The notes beneath the pieces were generated by a model. It was given only the letters and a program-made list of their open reading frames with translations. It ran no database searches and had not been told where the DNA came from. From contig JAOACR010000009.1 in assembly GCA_026417735.1 (NCBI GenBank), positions 62,001 to 126,000 on the forward strand: a DNA stretch of 64,000 nt. Direction: 5' to 3'. The translations under genes and the position numbers were made by a program. This DNA comes from Kiritimatiellia bacterium (GTDB lineage Bacteria > Verrucomicrobiota > Kiritimatiellia > PWTM01). Positions 51,188 through 59,837 of this stretch are shown piece by piece (within the stretch, counting starts at the first letter, position 1; every line of letters begins with the position of its first letter).

Positions 51188-54100
51188 TCAGCGAAGGCGG
51201 CGGCGCAACACGAACACCGCCGCGCTGAGGCCCACCAACGCCAGCGTCGCCGGTTCGGGGATCACCGTCAGTGTGACGTCATCCTCGTAGCCGGTGAGCG
51301 TGCCGTAGTTGATCTGGAAGGTGTTCACGCCACCGACAACCGTTGCACCATCCGGCAACCCCGCAAACGTGCTCGGTGCAATGGCGCCCCATCCGGTCAC
51401 AATGGGGAACACCAACCCGAGCGTGAGCGGATTCGGCGCCAGGATCGAAAGCGTCGCGCCGCCCGGGGTGAACATGGACGACGATGTCATCAGAAGTTGG
51501 TCGTACTGGCCCGCCAACGGCCCGAGGACCTCCACCTCGAACGTCGAGCCGCTTTGGAGCGCCACGTCGCCGATCACCGTGAGCACACCCGGGCTGGTGC
51601 CCGGCGACAGGGTCGCGCCATTCCCGACGATCAGCCCGCCCCGCAACGTACCCTCGCCCTTCAGCGTCTGGCCGGGATTCAGCGTGAGCGTCTGATCCAG
51701 CCGGCCGGTGACGGTCAGCTGCGCGCCCGCACCGATCTCGATGGTCGAACTGGCGGAGAGTGCGCCGTTTGTGATGAGCGTCAGCGCACCCTCCAGAATA
51801 CGCGTCGCACCAGTGTGGAAGCTGTCCGCGTGCAGCTTCAGCTCCGCCGGCCCCCGTTTTTCGAATGACATATTGCCGCTGAACTGGCCGAGGTAGTTTG
51901 TCGGGAGCGTCTGCACAACCGTGAATGTCGCATGCGTTGCGCTGCGATTCGTCACGAACGACGCCATAAAGTTCGTGCCAGAGAACAGATTTGCGATCCT
52001 CTGGTTGTAGCCGTTGAGGTCCAGCGTGCCGCGCGTATTGAACTGCAGATCCCCGATGGTGAGGTTCACGTTCGTGGGCAGAGCGTTCTCCACACCCAGC
52101 ACAAGTAGCCCGCCCTGCCAAATCCGGACCTGCATCATCGTGTTGCCGGCGACGTTCAAGTAGTTGGTCCCCAAGTTGTTGTTGCCGCCGGAGAAGTAGT
52201 ACAACCCCACATTGGTGACCGTGATCGGCTGCCCCTGAATAATGATGCTGCCGTTCTGCGCGCTGAAGTTGACCGGCTGATCACCAATGATGCCGCCGGT
52301 GAGGCGCAGCGTTGAGTTGTTCCACACCGTCACGCGAGTCAGCGCGCCGGAGACGGCGACCGGGCCGCTCCATGTCACATCGCTCCCGTTGAACGCCTGC
52401 AGCGCTCCGCTGTAGGAAGTGGACTGGTCGCCGCCGTGCAGCACCAGCGGATTCGTGACGGTCAGCACGCCCGAGTTTACAAAAAGCTGCCCACCGTTCG
52501 TCAGAATGATCGGACCGGTTCCCAGCGCGTACGCGTTGCTGACCAGCACGCGGCTATTGGGATGCCGCTCGAAGATGCCGCTGACGATGAGTCCGCCGCT
52601 GAACGTGTTGCTGCCCGTCAGCCAAAGGTGTCCCATGCCCGCCTTCACCAGCGCGCCCGGCCCCGAAATCGAGTTGGTGACCTGCAGCACCGCGGTGGTG
52701 TCCACCAGCATCGTGCCGTTCGCCGCCATTGTGATCGCGCGATTGCGCAGCGTCATGTTCGCACTCACCTGCAACACGCCACCGCTAAAGACCAACGGCG
52801 CGCCGGTCGCGCCGAGATACTCGTTCGTGATGTTCAGAACGCCCTCGCGCAGAATCGTGCCGCCGCTGTACGTGTTCCACGGGCTCAATAGCACCGCGCC
52901 GCCCGCTCCCACCTTTGTCAGCCAGCCGGTGCTGAGGATCGGGCTGCGAACGAACAACGTTAGACCGGTGTCAGCGCCCAAGCCGCCGCCCGGGCCATCC
53001 AGGCCAATCCGGCGGTCGGGATGTGTCTGAAAGCTGCTCACCGCCGCGATGAGCGAGCCACCCCGCAGCACGATGTTGGTTTCGGTCAGGTCGAACGGCA
53101 CCATGCCCAGCACCGAGTCGTTCGACACCGCGAGCGTCCCAGACTGAATGATCGTGCGATCATGCGCATTGGTGATTGGCAGGAACACCACACTGTTCGG
53201 ATCGCCTCCCACTGTTCCGATCACGAGGTTGGTCCCAACGCCCACCCACCGTCGATACTCGAGCACGCCGCCGCCACCGCCGAGCCTGACGTTGTTGTTC
53301 CCCCACGCCACAGTTCCGCTGAAGACCAACACGTTTGTCACCGGCGCCGCGCCCAGAAACGCGTTCTGCAGCGCGGGGCGGAACGGATCGGAAAAATCAA
53401 TCGCCGAACTCGAGTTGCTTCCCAGTGCATAGGTCGGCGACGCTCCACCCATTTTGATGTAGATGTCGTCAATGAAGGTCTGATCCAGGCCGTAGGTCGC
53501 GCCCACCGCTCCACCGGCGTTCACGGTCAACGTTGCGGACGCACCCAGAATGTTGGTCGCGTTCGGCAGCAGCAGCGAACCGCCGTTCACGGTGACCGGG
53601 CTTTGCACGATGCCGCCCACCGGCAACACGACCAGCGCGCCGCCCTGCACCACCGTCGCGCCGGTGCTGAAGTTCGTGCCGTGAAGTCGCAGCGTGCTTT
53701 GGCCGCTTTTCACCAGCGAAACCGCGCCGGTGAACCGCCCCTCATACTCGTAAATCCGGTTCGTGGGATTGTGGAAGGTCAACGTTGCCGGGTTGGTGCT
53801 CATGATGTAGTGCGAATAGACGAGCCCGGGTGTCTGGTTCGTCACGATGAAAAAGCCGACCGTGTGGTCATACCCGTTCAAATTCAGCCAGTTGATTGCG
53901 CTACTACCACTGACCCCGAGCTTCAGACCCGGTGCGCCGACGAACGCATTCGGAACGGTGAGGTGCCCACCCTGCCCCCAGTCGATGTTCAGAAGCCCCA
54001 CCACGTTGCTTTGCACCCCAATGAAGAGGTTGTGGCCGCTCAGCGTCCCCGACGTCCCCAGCAAAACCGGTTTGTTGGTCAGAATGATCGGGTTCGGGAC

Positions 54101-55465
54101 AGTGTCGTCGTAGAACGCAACCCCCACATTCGTCCCGATCACGCCGCCGCGGACAATATGCAGGCCCACCCCGCTGCCCACGTTCACTTTCGCCGCAAAT
54201 CCGCCGATCGCGACGATGGGCCCCTCGATCACATTCGTCGTACCCGGCACGAACCGGATCAGAGTGAAATTGTACATCGGGCTGACGACCCCGCCGTAGG
54301 AAATGATGGTGTTCGTGACGATCGCGTTTCCGAACGACACCGTTGCATTGCTCACCACCAGTCTCGGCGAACTCCCCAGTCCCACCGCAAGCCCCTGGTT
54401 CGCGTTGGTAATCAGTAGGTGCATCACCTGATGAACAAGAGTCTCCCCGCTGTAACTGTTGTTGCCGGCCAGCAGCACATGGGAGTACTGCCCTCCGCCT
54501 CCAATCACGACGCTGTCGGCTCCACCAATCGAACTGGTGACGATCAGGCTTCCTGCGCCGCCTCCCAAACGCCACACATTGGTCGCCCCGCTCACCTTCG
54601 GGATATGGTTCGCGAGGTCATAATAAACCGTCCCGACCGCACCCAGATAGGTGTTCGTAAAGAGCGGCAGAGAAAAATCGATCAGTTCGCTGCTGTTCGT
54701 CGGAGAAATCGCGAGCGTTCCGACCGAGATCAAGCCCAGGCGTGTGGTCGCGACAGCCATTACGCCGGGGAAATGAAATGCGACCGCTCCTCCATCATTC
54801 GTCACATTGGCGCCCGTTCCCCCAATAGAGGCCGCAGAGTTGAACTGCAGAACTCCCGCCTCCACTCGCGTTCCCGCAGAGTATGTGTTGGCGCCGCTCA
54901 GCACCAACTGCCCCTGCCCAATCTTGCGAATCCCGCCATTGCTGACAGTCCCGGAGTTCGTCACCGTCGCCCACGTGGTCGCCGATGCCCACGTGTCAAT
55001 CTGCCGCAGCACGTTGCCGCCCAACCCAACGTTTCCGGTCAGTAGCAGCCCCTGCCCCTGGCTCATCACAAACTGAATGTTGGTGCCGAACACCAAGTCG
55101 TTCTGAATGATACGGAACCCGCCCGCACCGTTCGTGATCGCCGGCATCGTGGTTCCATTGTTGGTGAAGACGAGCGTATTGCCGGCAATGATCGTGTTGC
55201 CGGCCCGCAAATGAAGCTGATTCAGCCGAAACGAACCGGCCAGATCGTTGAGCGCCGTATTGTTTGCGCCGGCGGCATTGACAACGATCACATGGGTCGG
55301 ATCACCACCAACCGGTGGCGCGCCGGGCGTCCAGTTGCCTGCCGTTGACCAGTTGTGCACGCCCGAGCCCGTCTGGGTCCAAGTGTATGTCTGTGCCAGA
55401 GCCTCTCCTCCGACCACCATGGCCACGACCACAACAGCTACCCGCCGAATCTCGCTCATTGTCAT
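51188..55465 (-). CDS. PEP-CTERM protein with autotransporter-associated beta-strand repeats
   Basis: A 1425-residue exported protein. Signal peptide about residues 1-25 (RRVAVVVVAMVVGGEALAQ). The body is a long right-handed beta-helix of autotransporter-associated repeats, with recurring LVKSGQSTLRLHGTNFSTGATVVQGGALVV, LTKVGAGGAVLLSPWNTYSGGTILREGVLNI and LVKAGMGHLWLTGSNTFSGGLIVSG segments. The C-terminus is a PEP-CTERM tripartite tail: PEPATLALVGLSAAVF, then RRRLR. Such tails are cleaved by an exosortase, which is not in this window. There is no outer-membrane beta-barrel, so it is not a true autotransporter. Low-complexity Asn/Thr/Gly content differs from the neighbours. The start at 55465 has GAGGAG 8 nt ahead and a clear promoter. 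Confidence 0.92.
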   Translation of the reverse strand: MTMSEIRRVAVVVVAMVVGGEALAQTYTWTQTGSGVHNWSTAGNWTPGAPPVGGDPTHVIVVNAAGANNTALNDLAGSFRLNQLHLRAGNTIIAGNTLVFTNNGTTMPAITNGAGGFRIIQNDLVFGTNIQFVMSQGQGLLLTGNVGLGGNVLRQIDTWASATTWATVTNSGTVSNGGIRKIGQGQLVLSGANTYSAGTRVEAGVLQFNSAASIGGTGANVTNDGGAVAFHFPGVMAVATTRLGLISVGTLAISPTNSSELIDFSLPLFTNTYLGAVGTVYYDLANHIPKVSGATNVWRLGGGAGSLIVTSSIGGADSVVIGGGGQYSHVLLAGNNSYSGETLVHQVMHLLITNANQGLAVGLGSSPRLVVSNATVSFGNAIVTNTIISYGGVVSPMYNFTLIRFVPGTTNVIEGPIVAIGGFAAKVNVGSGVGLHIVRGGVIGTNVGVAFYDDTVPNPIILTNKPVLLGTSGTLSGHNLFIGVQSNVVGLLNIDWGQGGHLTVPNAFVGAPGLKLGVSGSSAINWLNLNGYDHTVGFFIVTNQTPGLVYSHYIMSTNPATLTFHNPTNRIYEYEGRFTGAVSLVKSGQSTLRLHGTNFSTGATVVQGGALVVLPVGGIVQSPVTVNGGSLLLPNATNILGASATLTVNAGGAVGATYGLDQTFIDDIYIKMGGASPTYALGSNSSSAIDFSDPFRPALQNAFLGAAPVTNVLVFSGTVAWGNNNVRLGGGGGVLEYRRWVGVGTNLVIGTVGGDPNSVVFLPITNAHDRTIIQSGTLAVSNDSVLGMVPFDLTETNIVLRGGSLIAAVSSFQTHPDRRIGLDGPGGGLGADTGLTLFVRSPILSTGWLTKVGAGGAVLLSPWNTYSGGTILREGVLNITNEYLGATGAPLVFSGGVLQVSANMTLRNRAITMAANGTMLVDTTAVLQVTNSISGPGALVKAGMGHLWLTGSNTFSGGLIVSGIFERHPNSRVLVSNAYALGTGPIILTNGGQLFVNSGVLTVTNPLVLHGGDQSTSYSGALQAFNGSDVTWSGPVAVSGALTRVTVWNNSTLRLTGGIIGDQPVNFSAQNGSIIIQGQPITVTNVGLYYFSGGNNNLGTNYLNVAGNTMMQVRIWQGGLLVLGVENALPTNVNLTIGDLQFNTRGTLDLNGYNQRIANLFSGTNFMASFVTNRSATHATFTVVQTLPTNYLGQFSGNMSFEKRGPAELKLHADSFHTGATRILEGALTLITNGALSASSTIEIGAGAQLTVTGRLDQTLTLNPGQTLKGEGTLRGGLIVGNGATLSPGTSPGVLTVIGDVALQSGSTFEVEVLGPLAGQYDQLLMTSSSMFTPGGATLSILAPNPLTLGLVFPIVTGWGAIAPSTFAGLPDGATVVGGVNTFQINYGTLTGYEDDVTLTVIPEPATLALVGLSAAVFVLRRRLR

Positions 55466-55490
55466 GGCTCGCACTCCTCGAGACACGCCG

Positions 55491-55518
55491 ACACTAGCAC
55501 AGCCGAATAGATCGTCAA
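55491..55518 (-). promoter_or_regulatory. Promoter of the PEP-CTERM gene
   Basis: On the minus strand TTGACG (55518-55513), 16-nt spacer, TAGTGT (55496-55491) with an extended -10 TG. Leader of about 20 nt with GAGGAG. Confidence 0.7.
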
Positions 55519-55858
55519 GACTTTTTTCTCGACTTAGTTACGAAACGCCCCCCGCCACTTTATCGGAGTCTCGCCCCTATCGTTGGACCTCCCTCCAACG
55601 CAAAGGCCGTCCGATGCAGTCCGCCTCTTCCTTTCGAAACTGCGTCAGAGACTGATTATGCCGCCAACTTCCCGGACCATCGGCCCAGTGCTCCCGCCAA
55701 CCGATAAGGCGAGCCACACCATGAAACCCGAGGGGGGATCGTTGAGAGGGAGATCGGGCCGCCGGAGAAATCCCCTAGCAGTGCGCTCGCTCAGACCAAA
55801 CCCGCGCGCTTCAATAAAACACCATACCTTCAGGGGACGGGCAGGATCCGCCGCCGTT
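55519..55858. other. Intergenic stretch, no gene seen, one 7-bp hairpin
   Basis: About 340 nt between the PEP-CTERM promoter and the SOD terminator hairpin. It is lower in GC in part. I see no supported reading frame. CGTTGGA-CCTCCC-TCCAACG at 55581-55600 is a perfect hairpin in the 5' flank. Confidence 0.6.
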
Positions 55859-55890
55859 GCTGGGCACTCCGCTCTCGCGGAGCACCCAGC
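55859..55890 (-). terminator. Stem-loop downstream of the SOD gene
   Basis: Arms 55859-55872 and 55877-55890 pair as 6 + 6 bp with a 2-nt internal mismatch around TCTC. It begins 16 nt after the SOD stop on the minus strand. No T-tract follows, so it is either a weak terminator or a 3' stabiliser. Confidence 0.55.
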
Positions 55891-55906
55891 CTCCAGGTCC
55901 CGCAGA

Positions 55907-56668
55907 TCAGCGGCGCGCAGCCAGGAACCTCTCGGTGGCGAAGTCCCAGTTCACCACATTCCACCACGCCGCCACATAATCCGCTCGCCGGTTCTGGTAC
56001 TTGAGATAGTACGCATGCTCCCAGACATCAATGCCCAACACAACGTGCCCGCGGAGCTCCGAAATCCCGGCCATCACCGGGCTGTCCTGGTTTGGGGTGG
56101 AGCCGATTTTCAATTGGCCGCCATCCACCACCAGCCACGCCCAGCCGGAGCCGAAGCGCCCGAGCGCCGCCTTCTGGAACTCCTCTTTGAACCGCTCGAA
56201 CGAACCGAAGGTTGAGTCAATCGCACGCGCGAGCTCGCCCGAGGGCTTGCCTGCGCTCTTCGGCGTCATGAACTGCCAAAACAGATTGTGGTTGAGCACG
56301 CCGCCCCCGTTGTTGCGAACCGCGGTACGAATGTCCTCCGGCACCGCCGCCAAATCCGCCAGCAACGCCTCCAGTGATTTGCCGAACAGCGCCGGGTGTT
56401 TTTCGAGCGCCGCGTTCAGGTTGTTCACGTAGGTGGCGTGGTGTTTGCCATGGTGGATCTCCATCGTCCGCGCATCAATGTGTGGTTCGAGCGCATCCAC
56501 CGCATAAGGGAGTTTGACGAGTTCATGTGCCATGACGGGTCTCCTTTCGATTGAGGTGCCCGGCGTCGCTGCTGATGCCCGTTTCCCAGCCAGGGAGACT
56601 CCGAGCGCTCCTGTCGCTGCAGCCAGCAGAAAGTCGCGCCGTCGGCACCGATTCGATTTCCTTGTCAT
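55907..56668 (-). CDS. sod: Fe/Mn superoxide dismutase with a Tat leader and an internal start
   Basis: A 253-residue protein from the ATG at 56668. Residues 1-35 are a Tat signal: [21 protein letters not shown] followed by an ASA-A cleavage site. The mature part (from about residue 46) is a Fe/Mn [52 protein letters not shown] and DVWEHAYY provide the two His, Asp and last His ligands. An internal ATG at 56533 begins [10 protein letters not shown], the start of cytoplasmic SODs, and has AAAGGAG 7 nt ahead, while the long start has no ribosome-binding site. Both forms may be made. Fe versus Mn cannot be told with confidence. Confidence 0.93.
   Translation of the reverse strand: MTRKSNRCRRRDFLLAAATGALGVSLAGKRASAATPGTSIERRPVMAHELVKLPYAVDALEPHIDARTMEIHHGKHHATYVNNLNAALEKHPALFGKSLEALLADLAAVPEDIRTAVRNNGGGVLNHNLFWQFMTPKSAGKPSGELARAIDSTFGSFERFKEEFQKAALGRFGSGWAWLVVDGGQLKIGSTPNQDSPVMAGISELRGHVVLGIDVWEHAYYLKYQNRRADYVAAWWNVVNWDFATERFLAARR
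56541..56547 (-). promoter_or_regulatory. Strong internal ribosome-binding site in the SOD gene
   Basis: AAAGGAG on the minus strand, 7 nt before the in-frame ATG at 56533. It is the only good Shine-Dalgarno sequence for this gene and would give a 208-residue SOD without the Tat leader. Confidence 0.75.
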
Positions 56669-56674
56669 GGGTGA

Positions 56675-56703
56675 AATCTACATGCCGATGAGAGTTTTTC
56701 CAC
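56675..56703 (-). promoter_or_regulatory. Candidate SOD promoter
   Basis: On the minus strand TAGATT (56680-56675) ends 6 nt before the long ATG; the -35 at 17 nt is GTGGAA (56703-56698), 3 of 6 matches. If used, the long form would be leaderless. Confidence 0.35.
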
Positions 56704-56847
56704 TGAACGAATCGGGTTTTGCTTGATCTAGTTGATGGCGAGATGAAACTGAGATGTCTCGAATGTCGGTTCACTCTGCCGCCCGTGGCGAAGAACCGAT
56801 CCGAGGCCCCCGCTGGCGACGACGATGTGATCGCCCCCTTTTTCCGC

Positions 56848-56876
56848 TTGACACGCACCTGGTCGGTCTGTAGCAG
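56848..56876 (+). promoter_or_regulatory. Promoter of the GH50-like gene
   Basis: TTGACA at 56848-56853, 17-nt spacer, TAGCAG at 56871-56876. The GTG start is 7 nt beyond the -10. The perfect -35 argues against earlier starts of this gene. Confidence 0.6.
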
Positions 56877-56883
56877 AGAGCGC

Positions 56884-59721
56884 GTGCGTCGGAAGAAGCT
56901 CCTCGGGCCAGTTGCGGGGGTCGCCCTCAGTTGCATGGCGGGTCCCCCACAAGTGGTCCCCGTCCCCCCGCCCGGTATTGGTGAGGCATGGCTGGCCGAC
57001 CCTCTCGCGTGGGTGGAACTATCCCCCACTCGAAGCCGGGTGGAGGGCCGCGATGTGCAAGCCGAATTTATCGGACCGGTTGCATCCAACGTGATCGTGC
57101 AAGCGACCGTCGTACCGCGACACGTGAACGGCAGCGGCTGGTGCGTGGTTGGGCTCTCCATCCGGGAGAGCAACGCCAACCAGTGGCGTCTCAATCTCGT
57201 CCAGTCTCCACCCCAGGAGGGGCGTCGACGTTTCTTCGAGCTGGGTCAGGCGCTCGGGGGAGAATGGCCCTCCTCGCACGGCTGGCGCGTGGTTCGCACA
57301 CAGATCGCCAACCCGGATTGGCAGGAGAACGAACCCCTTGTCCTCCGCCTCGAGCTTGGGGACGACCGGGTCTTCGCGGAGATTCGTGACGTTAGCGGGC
57401 AAATTCGCCTTCTGCGCGAATGCCACCTGGAGAGCGGCGCGGTGCGCCGCGGCCGCGCCGCTATCCACGCTCACGGGATCGCCGCTGAAGTGAGCGACGT
57501 GAGAGTGGGATGGTCAAATCCCATCGCGGACCCGGTGCACGACTGGCCACCGTATGCGTCCGCCTCCTTCGTGCCCGACGTCACCGCAGATGCCACCGGT
57601 ACCACGAAGCTGACCCGCGATGAAGCCGGTCGCTGGTGGGCAGTGGACCCCCTCGGACGGGGATTCGTCATCCTCGGCGTTGACCACGTCAAATACCACG
57701 GGCATTGGTGCGAGGCGCTGGGATATGCGCCGTATGGTCGCAAGAATGACGCCCGTTATCCCCGTCGCACGGCGTGGGAGGAGGAAACACTCACCAGACT
57801 TCGGTCGTGGGGATTCAACGCGCTCGGTGCGGGATGTGATCCCTCCCTGTGGCGCCGGGGCCTGTCGCACATGATTCTCCTCGCCCTGGGCGAGAGCTTT
57901 GCCTCGCTGGGCGAAGAGTTTTACATCGCACCACCAGAGGGGCGGCCCGGCACCGCATTTCCGAATGTGTACCACCCGAACTTCGCCGCCTGGGTCCGCT
58001 ACCAAACGATGCGGCGCTGCGTACCGAACCGCCGGGATCCCTGGCTCATCGGTTACTTCCTCGACAATGAGCTGGCCTGGTGGGGGCGATGGACGGCGGC
58101 GCCGGCGAAGATCGTCAGTGCGACTGGACTCTTCGACGCAGCCATGAGGTTGCCGGCGTCGCACACCGCCAAACAAGCTGCCTGCGCGCTCATCCGCCGA
58201 CGCGCAAACGATGACCTGGAGGCTGCGCGGCGGGTCTGGACCCCCTCCCTCAAATCGTGGGAGCAGCTTGCCTCCTTCGACCGGCTTCCGTCCGAAACCG
58301 CCGATCAAATTGAGATCAAGTCCGAATTTCTTCGAGACACCGCCGAGCACTACTTTCGTGTTCTCTGCGAAGCGGTGCGCTCGGCGGACCCCGAGCACCT
58401 GATCCTCGGTGCGCGCTTTGCGGGCACGGAGGGCGCAGATCCGATCGTCTGGCGAGCCGCTGGGCGTCACTGTGACGTGGTCTCGTTCAACATCTATCCC
58501 TTCGCAGATCTCGACACGGACGAGGTCGTGACCCGCCTTGACCACCGCCGGGAACCGCTCGGCGCCCACCTGACGCGATACTACGAACTGTGCGGTCGGC
58601 CGCTCCTCATCACGGAATGGTCGTTCCCTGCACTGGATTCTGGACTGCCCTGCCTGCATGGCGCGGGCCAGCGATTTCGCACCCAGGCCGAGCGGGCTCG
58701 CGCGTCGGAACTGTTCGCACGCACCTTGCTCTCGCTACCGTTTGTGATCGGCTACAACTATTTCATGTGGGTCGACGAACCCGCGCTCGGCATCTCGGCC
58801 CGATTCCCTGAGGATTCCAATTACGGGCTGGTGAACGAGGAGAATCAGCCCTACCAGCTTCTGACCTCGATGTTCGAACGCCTGCACCGCGATGCGGGCG
58901 TGCTTCGACGTTCCCCCCCGCCTCCTCCCCGGCCGCCTCCCCACCGACCACCGTCGCCGTCCGCGGCCGACTATGTGCGCGCCCGCGGCGGAACGTCGGC
59001 GGCGACCGTCCACATGGATGAGCACAGCGGTGCCCTCCGCTCTGGAGACCTACTGCTGCGGGTGGAAACCTCCTCCAATGCCACGTGCACGATCCTTTGG
59101 GGGGAGGAGCCGCCCGTGCCGCTGGGCACACTGTCGGTTGTGCTGGAACTGCTCGACGACCGCGGGAGGTCCCGCTGGGTGGAAGCCCCGCTTGCTAGCG
59201 CCCGCAAGGGCGAACCGCACAACGGCACCGTCTCGCTACAGTGTGCGTTTCGAACAGTCGGACCCACCCCCTTGTTCGAGTGCGATGTCGTGGTGCTGGC
59301 CGCCGGCGGCCCCTGGCTGGCCTGTGAACTGAGCGCCATCCGCAATACCGGCGCGTCTCCGCTGCGCGTGAACTCGATCTATCTCGCTGTGCGTCCCGCC
59401 TTCGAAGCCGATGCACATCCGCGGCCTCGCAACCTGTGGAAAGCAATCGAAGCGGACGCCTGGATTGAACGCGGTGCGCCAAACAGGTTCTGGGGCGCAA
59501 TTGCTCCGCCCTCCCCCGCCTCAAGCGTGCGTTTCTTGCGAGACACCGAAACCGGTCGTCTTCATCCAGACGCTCGGTGGATCTTGCAGCCGCCATTAGA
59601 GGTGCCGGCCAAACAACATGCGGATCTCACCGATCGCCCATGGTTCATCGTGACTGGTGGAACGGGTGGCGCTGCGGCGTGGAAACGCCGGGTCAACGAA
59701 CTTGCGCTCCCCGGCGAGTAG
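56884..59721 (+). CDS. Secreted GH50/agarase-like glycoside hydrolase with proline-rich linker
   Basis: A 945-residue protein from the GTG at 56884, which gives a lipoprotein-like leader (RRKKLLGPVAGVALSC). Residues of about 20-225 are a beta-rich N-domain. The TIM-barrel region contains the acid/base Glu396 in GYFLDNELAWW and the nucleophile Glu578 in LLITEWSFPALDSG, the DNEL..W / EW-F layout of agarase-like GH50/GH42-related enzymes. A stretch of prolines (about residues 678-695, PPPPPRPPPHRPPSPS) joins a C-terminal beta domain of about 250 residues. The substrate is unassigned. An upstream in-frame ATG at 56719 would place the promoter inside the gene, so I did not use it. Confidence 0.78.
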   Translation: MRRKKLLGPVAGVALSCMAGPPQVVPVPPPGIGEAWLADPLAWVELSPTRSRVEGRDVQAEFIGPVASNVIVQATVVPRHVNGSGWCVVGLSIRESNANQWRLNLVQSPPQEGRRRFFELGQALGGEWPSSHGWRVVRTQIANPDWQENEPLVLRLELGDDRVFAEIRDVSGQIRLLRECHLESGAVRRGRAAIHAHGIAAEVSDVRVGWSNPIADPVHDWPPYASASFVPDVTADATGTTKLTRDEAGRWWAVDPLGRGFVILGVDHVKYHGHWCEALGYAPYGRKNDARYPRRTAWEEETLTRLRSWGFNALGAGCDPSLWRRGLSHMILLALGESFASLGEEFYIAPPEGRPGTAFPNVYHPNFAAWVRYQTMRRCVPNRRDPWLIGYFLDNELAWWGRWTAAPAKIVSATGLFDAAMRLPASHTAKQAACALIRRRANDDLEAARRVWTPSLKSWEQLASFDRLPSETADQIEIKSEFLRDTAEHYFRVLCEAVRSADPEHLILGARFAGTEGADPIVWRAAGRHCDVVSFNIYPFADLDTDEVVTRLDHRREPLGAHLTRYYELCGRPLLITEWSFPALDSGLPCLHGAGQRFRTQAERARASELFARTLLSLPFVIGYNYFMWVDEPALGISARFPEDSNYGLVNEENQPYQLLTSMFERLHRDAGVLRRSPPPPPRPPPHRPPSPSAADYVRARGGTSAATVHMDEHSGALRSGDLLLRVETSSNATCTILWGEEPPVPLGTLSVVLELLDDRGRSRWVEAPLASARKGEPHNGTVSLQCAFRTVGPTPLFECDVVVLAAGGPWLACELSAIRNTGASPLRVNSIYLAVRPAFEADAHPRPRNLWKAIEADAWIERGAPNRFWGAIAPPSPASSVRFLRDTETGRLHPDARWILQPPLEVPAKQHADLTDRPWFIVTGGTGGAAAWKRRVNELALPGE

Positions 59722-59800
59722 GCCGAAGACGGCCGCGGTCAGCGCTCGCCGTGAGGTGCCCTTCGGCCGCCCGGCGAAGCAACCGGCCCGCTGAACGAAC

Positions 59801-59828
59801 TTGACGGCCACGGTTCTGCCGGTACACT
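59801..59828 (+). promoter_or_regulatory. Promoter of the GHL10-like gene
   Basis: TTGACG at 59801-59806, 16-nt spacer, TACACT at 59823-59828. The -10 ends 9 nt before the GTG start. Confidence 0.6.
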
Positions 59829-59837
59829 CCAGCGCCC

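Noticed and set aside
53021-54418. Open frame of 465 codons on the plus strand
   Set aside because: Antisense to the repeat region of the PEP-CTERM protein; periodic only because the opposite strand is a repeat protein.
52000-55400. Possible CRISPR-like or tandem DNA repeat array in the beta-helix gene
   Set aside because: The repetition is at protein level, degenerate and without constant spacers, so it is a beta-helix coding region.
55583-56215. Open frame of 210 codons on the plus strand overlapping the SOD gene
   Set aside because: Opposite a well-defined SOD; no family signature.
56719-56883. Earlier ATG for the GH50-like gene
   Set aside because: A TTGACA-N17-TAGCAG promoter lies inside this extension and the extra residues show no secretion or domain signal.
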